Shown here one piece after another: positions 58,645 to 64,000 of a stretch of DNA of 64,000 bases. The stretch comes from Bugula neritina. Taxonomy: Eukaryota; Bryozoa; Gymnolaemata; Cheilostomatida; Bugulidae. Location: assembly GCA_964035545.1 (NCBI GenBank), contig OZ037771.1, positions 372,001 to 436,000 on the forward strand, in the 5' to 3' direction. Below the pieces are notes generated by a model. It was not told where the DNA came from, did not search any database, and saw nothing but the letters and a program-made list of their open reading frames with translations. The position numbers and the translations under genes were made by a program. The number at the start of each line of letters is the position of its first letter. Position 1 is the first letter of the stretch.

Positions 58645-61590
58645 TGTAACTTGTCTCTAAGTATATATCTACTCTGTCACAGGTATATTATAAGTATATA
58701 TCTACTCTGTCACAGGTATATTATAAGTATATATCTACTCTGTCACAGGTATATTATAAGTATATATCTACTCTGTCACAGGTATATTATAAGTATATAT
58801 CTACTCTGTCACAGGTATATTATAAGTATATATCTACTCTGTCACAGTTATATTATAAGTATATATCTACTCTGTCACAGGTATATTATAAGTATATATC
58901 TACTCTGTCACAGGTATATTATAAGTATATATCTACTCTGTCACAGGTATATTATAAGTATATATCTACTCTGTCACAGGTATATTATAAGTATATATCT
59001 ACTCTGTCACAGGTATATTATAAGTATATATCTACTCTGTCACAGGTATATTATAAGTATATATCTACTCTGTCACAGTTATATTATAAGTATATATCTA
59101 CTCTGTCACAGGTATATTATAAGTATATATCTACTCTGTCACAGGTGTATTATAAGTATATATCTACTCTGTCACAGGTATATTATAAGTATATATCTAC
59201 TCTGTCACAGGTATATTATAAGTATATATCTACTCTGTCACAGGTATATTATAAGTATATATCTACTCTGTCACAGGTATATTATAAGTATATATCTACT
59301 CTGTCACAGGTATATTATAAGTATATATCTACTCTGTCACAGGTATATTATAAGTATATATCTACTCTGTCACAGGTATATTATAAGTATATATCTACTC
59401 TGTCACAGGTATATTATAAGTATATATCTACTCTGTCACAGGTATATTATAAGTATATATCTACTCTGTCACAGGTGTATTATAAGTATATATCTACTCT
59501 GTCACAGGTATATTATAAGTATATATCTACTCTGTCACAGTTATATTATAAGTATATATCTACTCTGTCACAGGTATATTATAAGTATATATCTACTCTG
59601 TCACAGGTGTATTATAAGTATATATCTACTCTGTCACAGGTATATTATAAGTATATATCTACTCTGTCACAGGTATATTGTAAGTATATATCTACTCTGT
59701 CACAGGTATATTATAAGTATATATCTACTCTGTCACAGGTATATTATAAGTATATATCTACTCTGTCACAGGTATATTATAAGTATATATCTACTCTGTC
59801 ACAGGTATATTATAAGTATATATCTACTCTGTCACAGGTATATTATAAGTATATATCTACTCTGTCACAGTTATATTATAAGTATATATCTACTCTGTCA
59901 CAGGTATATTATAAGTATATATCTACTCTGTCACAGGTGTATTATAAGTATATATCTACTCTGTCACAGGTATATTATAAGTATATATCTACTCTGTCAC
60001 AGGTATATTATAAGTATATATCTACTCTGTCACAGGTATATTATAAGTATATATCTACTCTGTCACAGGTATATTATAAGTATATATCTACTCTGTCACA
60101 GGTATATTATAAGTATATATCTACCCTATCACAGGTATATTATAAGTATATATCTACTCTGTCACAGGTATATTATAAGTATATATCTACTCTGTCACAG
60201 GTATATTATAAGTATATATCTACTCTATCACAGGTATATTATAAGTATATATATACCCTATCACAGGTATATTATAAGTATATATCTACTCTGTCACAGG
60301 TATATTATAAGTATATATCTACCCTATCACAGGTATATTATAAGTATATATCTTCTCTGTCACAGGTATATTATAAGTATATATCTACTCTGTCACAGGT
60401 ATATTATAAGTATGTATCTACTCTGTCACAGGTATATTATAAGTATATATCTACTCTGTCACAGGTATATTATAAGTATATATCTACTCTGTCACAGGTA
60501 TATTATAAGTATATATCTACTCTGTCACAGGTATATTATAAGTATATATCTACTCTATCACAGGTATATTATAAGTATATATCTACTCTGTCACAGGTGT
60601 ATTATAAGTATATATCTACTCTGTCACAGGTATATTATAAGTATATATCTACTCTATCACAGGTATATTACTCGTATAAGTATATATCTACTCTGTCACA
60701 GGTGTATTATAAGTATATATCTACTCTGTCACAGGTATATTATAAGTATATATCTACTCTGTCACAGGTGTATTATAAGTATATATCTACCCTGTCACAG
60801 GTATATTATAAGTATATATCTACCCTATCACAGGTATATTATAAGTATATATCTTCTCTGTCACAGGTATATTATAAGTATATATCTACTCTGTCACAGG
60901 TGTATTATAAGTATATATCTACTCTGTCACAGGTATATTATAAGTATATATCTACTCTGTCACAGGTATATTATAAGTATATATCTACTCTGTCACAGGT
61001 ATATTATAAGTATATATCTACTCTGTCACAGGTATATTATAAGTATGTATCTACTCTGTCACAGGTATATTATAAGTATATATCTACTCTGTCACAGGTG
61101 TATTATAAGTATATATCTACTCTGTCACAGGTATATTATAAGTATATATCTACTCTGTCACAGGTATATTATAAGTATATATCTACTCTGTCACAGGTAT
61201 ATTATAAGTATATATCTACTCTGTCACAGGTATATTATAAGTATATATCTACTCTGTCACAGGTATATTATAAGTATATATCTACTCTGTCACAGGTATA
61301 TTATAAGTATATATCTACCCTGTCACAGGTATATTATAAGTATATATATACCCTATCACAGGTATATTATAAGTATATATCTTCTCTGTCACAGGTATAT
61401 TATAAGTATATATCTACTCTGTCACAGGTGTATTATAAGTATATATCTACTCTGTCACAGGTATATTATAAGTATATATCTACTCTGTCACAGGTGTATT
61501 ATAAGTATATATCTACTCTGTCACAGGTATATTATAAGTATATATCTACTCTGTCACAGGTATATTATAAGTATATAGCTACTCTGTAGT
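58645..61590 (+). repeat. 33-bp satellite, ~88 copies, with CACAG|GTATAT in nearly every unit
   Basis: The unit is AAGTATATATCTACTCTGTC followed by ACAGGTATATTAT. Copies are more than 95% alike, with scattered G/A and C/T variants and one 6-bp insertion (CTCGTA at about 60672). The pyrimidine-containing CTCTGTCACAG (acceptor-like) is joined directly to GTATAT (donor-like). The 975-residue open frame exists only because 33 is a multiple of three and the unit lacks a stop. It lies just upstream of the gene starting at 61718 and may be in its 5' UTR intron or promoter. Confidence 0.97.
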
Positions 61591-61717
61591 TTGGTGTAAT
61601 GCTAACTCACAATATAGTAATTAGTGCTACTCTATCTCCTTGTAAATGATTGACAAGCCAGTTCTCTTGTTAAATTAGGTGAGTTTTCCACTTTTGTAGC
61701 TTGTGTACTCAGTAGTG

Positions 61718-63221
61718 ATGGATAGTAACATGGAGATGGTAGAAGTAAAGCCCACTACTGCCAGACTTCATGTACCCAAGTCTAGGTTTCATGTCAAGAA
61801 GATTTACAGCAGGTAAGTCTAAGTTCTTTACTGACTGGAAATATGCTGCTCAAGTTGGCTGAGATTAACTTAGACTTAGATCTATAGAATTATTCATCCA
61901 ATAAAAGGAAGAACGCCAACCGATATAGTAAAGTTGTACTATGTGTTAGCTATAGTCTGGGCTTATGCTAGCCCAAGTTCTGTGAGAGTTTTAATACTAT
62001 GTAACCTGATATGTCTCGTAGATCTACTTCCATGTGATGTTAGCCTAAGTTCTACTTAGGTTCTGCTTTATTACCTGTTAATTAGTTTCTCTAATATTTA
62101 TCTTATTATACATTATATACTGTTTCATAGCACAGGCTTTAGTTAATTTACAATATAATGTAGTGTGTGCTATTATATAATGTAGTGTGTGCTAATATAT
62201 AATGTAGTGTGTGCTATTATATAATGTAGTATGTGTATATATATAATATAGTATGTGTATATATATAATATAGTATGTGCTATTATATAATGTAGTATGT
62301 GCTATTATATAATGTAGTATGTGCTATTATATAATGTAGTGTGTGCTAATATATAATGTAGTGTGTGCTATTATATAATGTAGTATGTGCTATTATATAA
62401 TGTAGTATGTGCTATTATATAATGTAGTATGTGCTAATATATAATGTAGTGTGTGCTATTATATAATGTAGTGTGTGCTATTATATAATGTAGTATGTGC
62501 TAATATATAATGTAGTGTGTGCTATTATATAATGTAGTGTGTGCTATTATATAATGTAGTATGTGCTATGTTGTAATAGTGCAGAAAATAGTCAGAAAGT
62601 TTGACACATTCTCCAAACCTATACAATTAATTTTGTATGCAAACATTCCAAGGGGCTGTAATTATGTGTATTTATTCCTTCTACCTCCTTCTACCTTCTA
62701 CCCTGGTATGAATATTTAGTATTTACACTATACTAAACTGTCTACTACACTCTATACTATATACACTATCTATACTATATACATTCTACACTATATACAC
62801 TATCTCTACTGTCTACAATATATAATACACTATCTACACTATATACACTGTCTATAATATATAATACACTGTCTGTATTGTATACATTATCTATACTACA
62901 TTATCTAGACTCTAGAGAGAGGTGTAACAGTGGCCCATACTCTAACTCAACTGGTGTAATGCTAATTTTATGTATAACCACAATGGGAGGTGCCCCACTG
63001 CCTCCACTGCCTCTATATATACTCAGTATACTATATATATACATACAGTATACTATATAGAAACATGCAGTCTAGTGTGTGACACATGGGAGGGTGGCCT
63101 GCCCTGATCTTCTACTCAACTCTACATTAAAATTCAACATACGTATTCTCTCTCAGGGGTGTGAATGAGTCTTTTTTATTTTTAACTTCACTTTTACTTC
63201 TGGCGTTGAAGAGGTTTGATG
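61718..63221 (+). CDS. First exons of an unrecognised gene running out of the window
   Basis: Exon 61718-61812 starts with ATG and reads MDSNMEMVEVKPTTARLHVP then KSRFHVKKIYS, ending at AG|GTAAGT. A matching second exon, 63157-63221, follows an acceptor CTCTCTCAG, keeps phase, reads RGVNESFLFLTSLLLLALKR + FD and ends at G|GTAAGT. Together they give a basic cytosolic N-terminus followed by a hydrophobic segment that could be a membrane anchor. A CTCAG just before the ATG suggests an upstream non-coding exon. I do not recognise the protein, and later exons are outside or too short to call. Confidence 0.5.
62145..62575 (+). repeat. ~22-bp minisatellite TATAATGTAGTGTGTGCTAT + TA
   Basis: About 19 copies in intron 61813-63156 of the last gene, with TAGTATGTG variants and two TATATATAATATAG units. 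Confidence 0.94.
62715..62895 (+). repeat. CTATACTATATACAC irregular repeat
   Basis: Imperfect 14-16-bp words in the same intron; the remaining parts of the intron look unique. Confidence 0.85.
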
Positions 63222-63414
63222 GTAAGTTGTGCTGGTGAGCAGCTCTACAACAGAGAGGTTTGCTTTTTATTAATTTTGAAATAAATTTAGAAATAAATTT
63301 AGAAATAAAATCCATTTATTAGAATAATATAAACTAATGTTTGGATAACATCTTCAACCCTCCGATTCTTTACTATGTCATGTTATTCTTACATGTTATT
63401 CTTACATGTTATTA

Positions 63415-63690
63415 TGTTAATATTATATTGTATTATATTATATTATATTGTATTATATTATATTATCTTATATTGTATCATATTATATTATATTGAATTA
63501 TATTATGTTGTATTATAATATTATGTTGTATTATAATTAATGTATTACATTGTATTATATTGTATTATATTGTATTGTATTGTATTGAATTATATTATGT
63601 TGTATTGTATTATATTATGTTGTATTATATTGTATTATATTATATTGCATTATATTGTATTACATTGTATTATGTTATATTATTATGGCA
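63415..63690 (+). repeat. TATTATATTGTAT simple repeat
   Basis: Irregular TATTA/TTGTA tract after the 63221 donor. The last 300 bases of the window are AT-rich (TTTATTTATATAGT words) with no gene that I can support. Confidence 0.85.
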
Positions 63691-64000
63691 TTGCTGTGTT
63701 AGTGTACTAAGCAATTGGGTCGTTTGTGAGTACATTTATTGCATGTGGTTTTTATATAGTTAATTAGTTTATATAATTTATTTGTTTATTTATATAGTAT
63801 TTTGTTTATTAGTTTATATAGTGTATTAATTTATATAGGTTTTTTGATAGTTAGTCTATTAGTTAATATAATCTATATATTTATATGCCTATATAGGAGT
63901 AGTTTAGAAACTAACGAGCTAAGCTGATGTATTGAAGCTGTGCTGTTGGTTAGGCAATGTGTACTAGAATCTAGTATTTTGTTTACTTTAATTTGTTAGT

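Noticed and set aside
58651-61578. A 975-residue open reading frame
   Set aside because: It is an 11-residue repeat translated from a 33-bp satellite; a second open frame runs through the same DNA, there is no domain, and the unit simply lacks stops.

Overview
The window is nuclear DNA of a multicellular animal, very likely an invertebrate bilaterian. It is AT-rich, the genes are split by GT-AG introns, and the products are animal proteins: a HAND-type bHLH factor, CHMP6, Cullin-4, ribosomal protein L21, a USP12/USP46 deubiquitinase, TBCK and COQ2. I cannot name the species or phylum. There is no bacterial or organelle signature.

Layout, with coding spans read exon by exon so that reading phase closes at every junction. 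52-4119 (+): 3' part of a two-pass membrane protein resembling BK-channel beta subunits. 5034-7131 (+): a secreted cyclase / kynurenine formamidase-like protein. 7132-10418: satellites, a decayed LINE reverse transcriptase and a cluster of tRNA-like SINE modules. 10419-14428 (-): HAND. 14429-20945: gene-poor and repeat-rich. 20946-30152 (-): TBCK, 19 exons, 900 aa. 32399-33392 (+): CHMP6. 34018-40251 (-): CUL4, 14 exons, 750 aa. 41921-42896 (-): RPL21. 44385-47957 (+): USP12/46-like. 49377-52511 (-): a secreted cysteine-rich protein of unknown family. 53065-56164 (-): COQ2. 56165-61717: AT-rich spacer with a 2.9 kb array of a 33-bp unit. 61718 onward (+): first exons of an unrecognised gene that leaves the window.

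The genes do not form one pathway. They are mostly housekeeping: ESCRT-III, CRL4 ubiquitin ligase, deubiquitination, ribosome, ubiquinone synthesis and TBCK signalling. HAND, the cyclase, the channel-like subunit and the secreted orphan are the more specialised genes.

The striking feature is how the introns are built. Most larger introns contain their own minisatellite, with unit length (11-57 bp) and sequence differing from intron to intron. In at least eight introns the repeated unit copies the exon-intron junction itself, so one real splice site sits at the edge of an array of near-identical decoys. Other arrays multiply TACTAAC branch-point words or GTAAGT donor words. The 33-bp array joins CACAG directly to GTATAT in nearly every unit, like a chain of recursive (zero-length exon) splice sites. 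This points to intron growth by tandem duplication seeded at splice junctions, and is the most unusual thing in the window.
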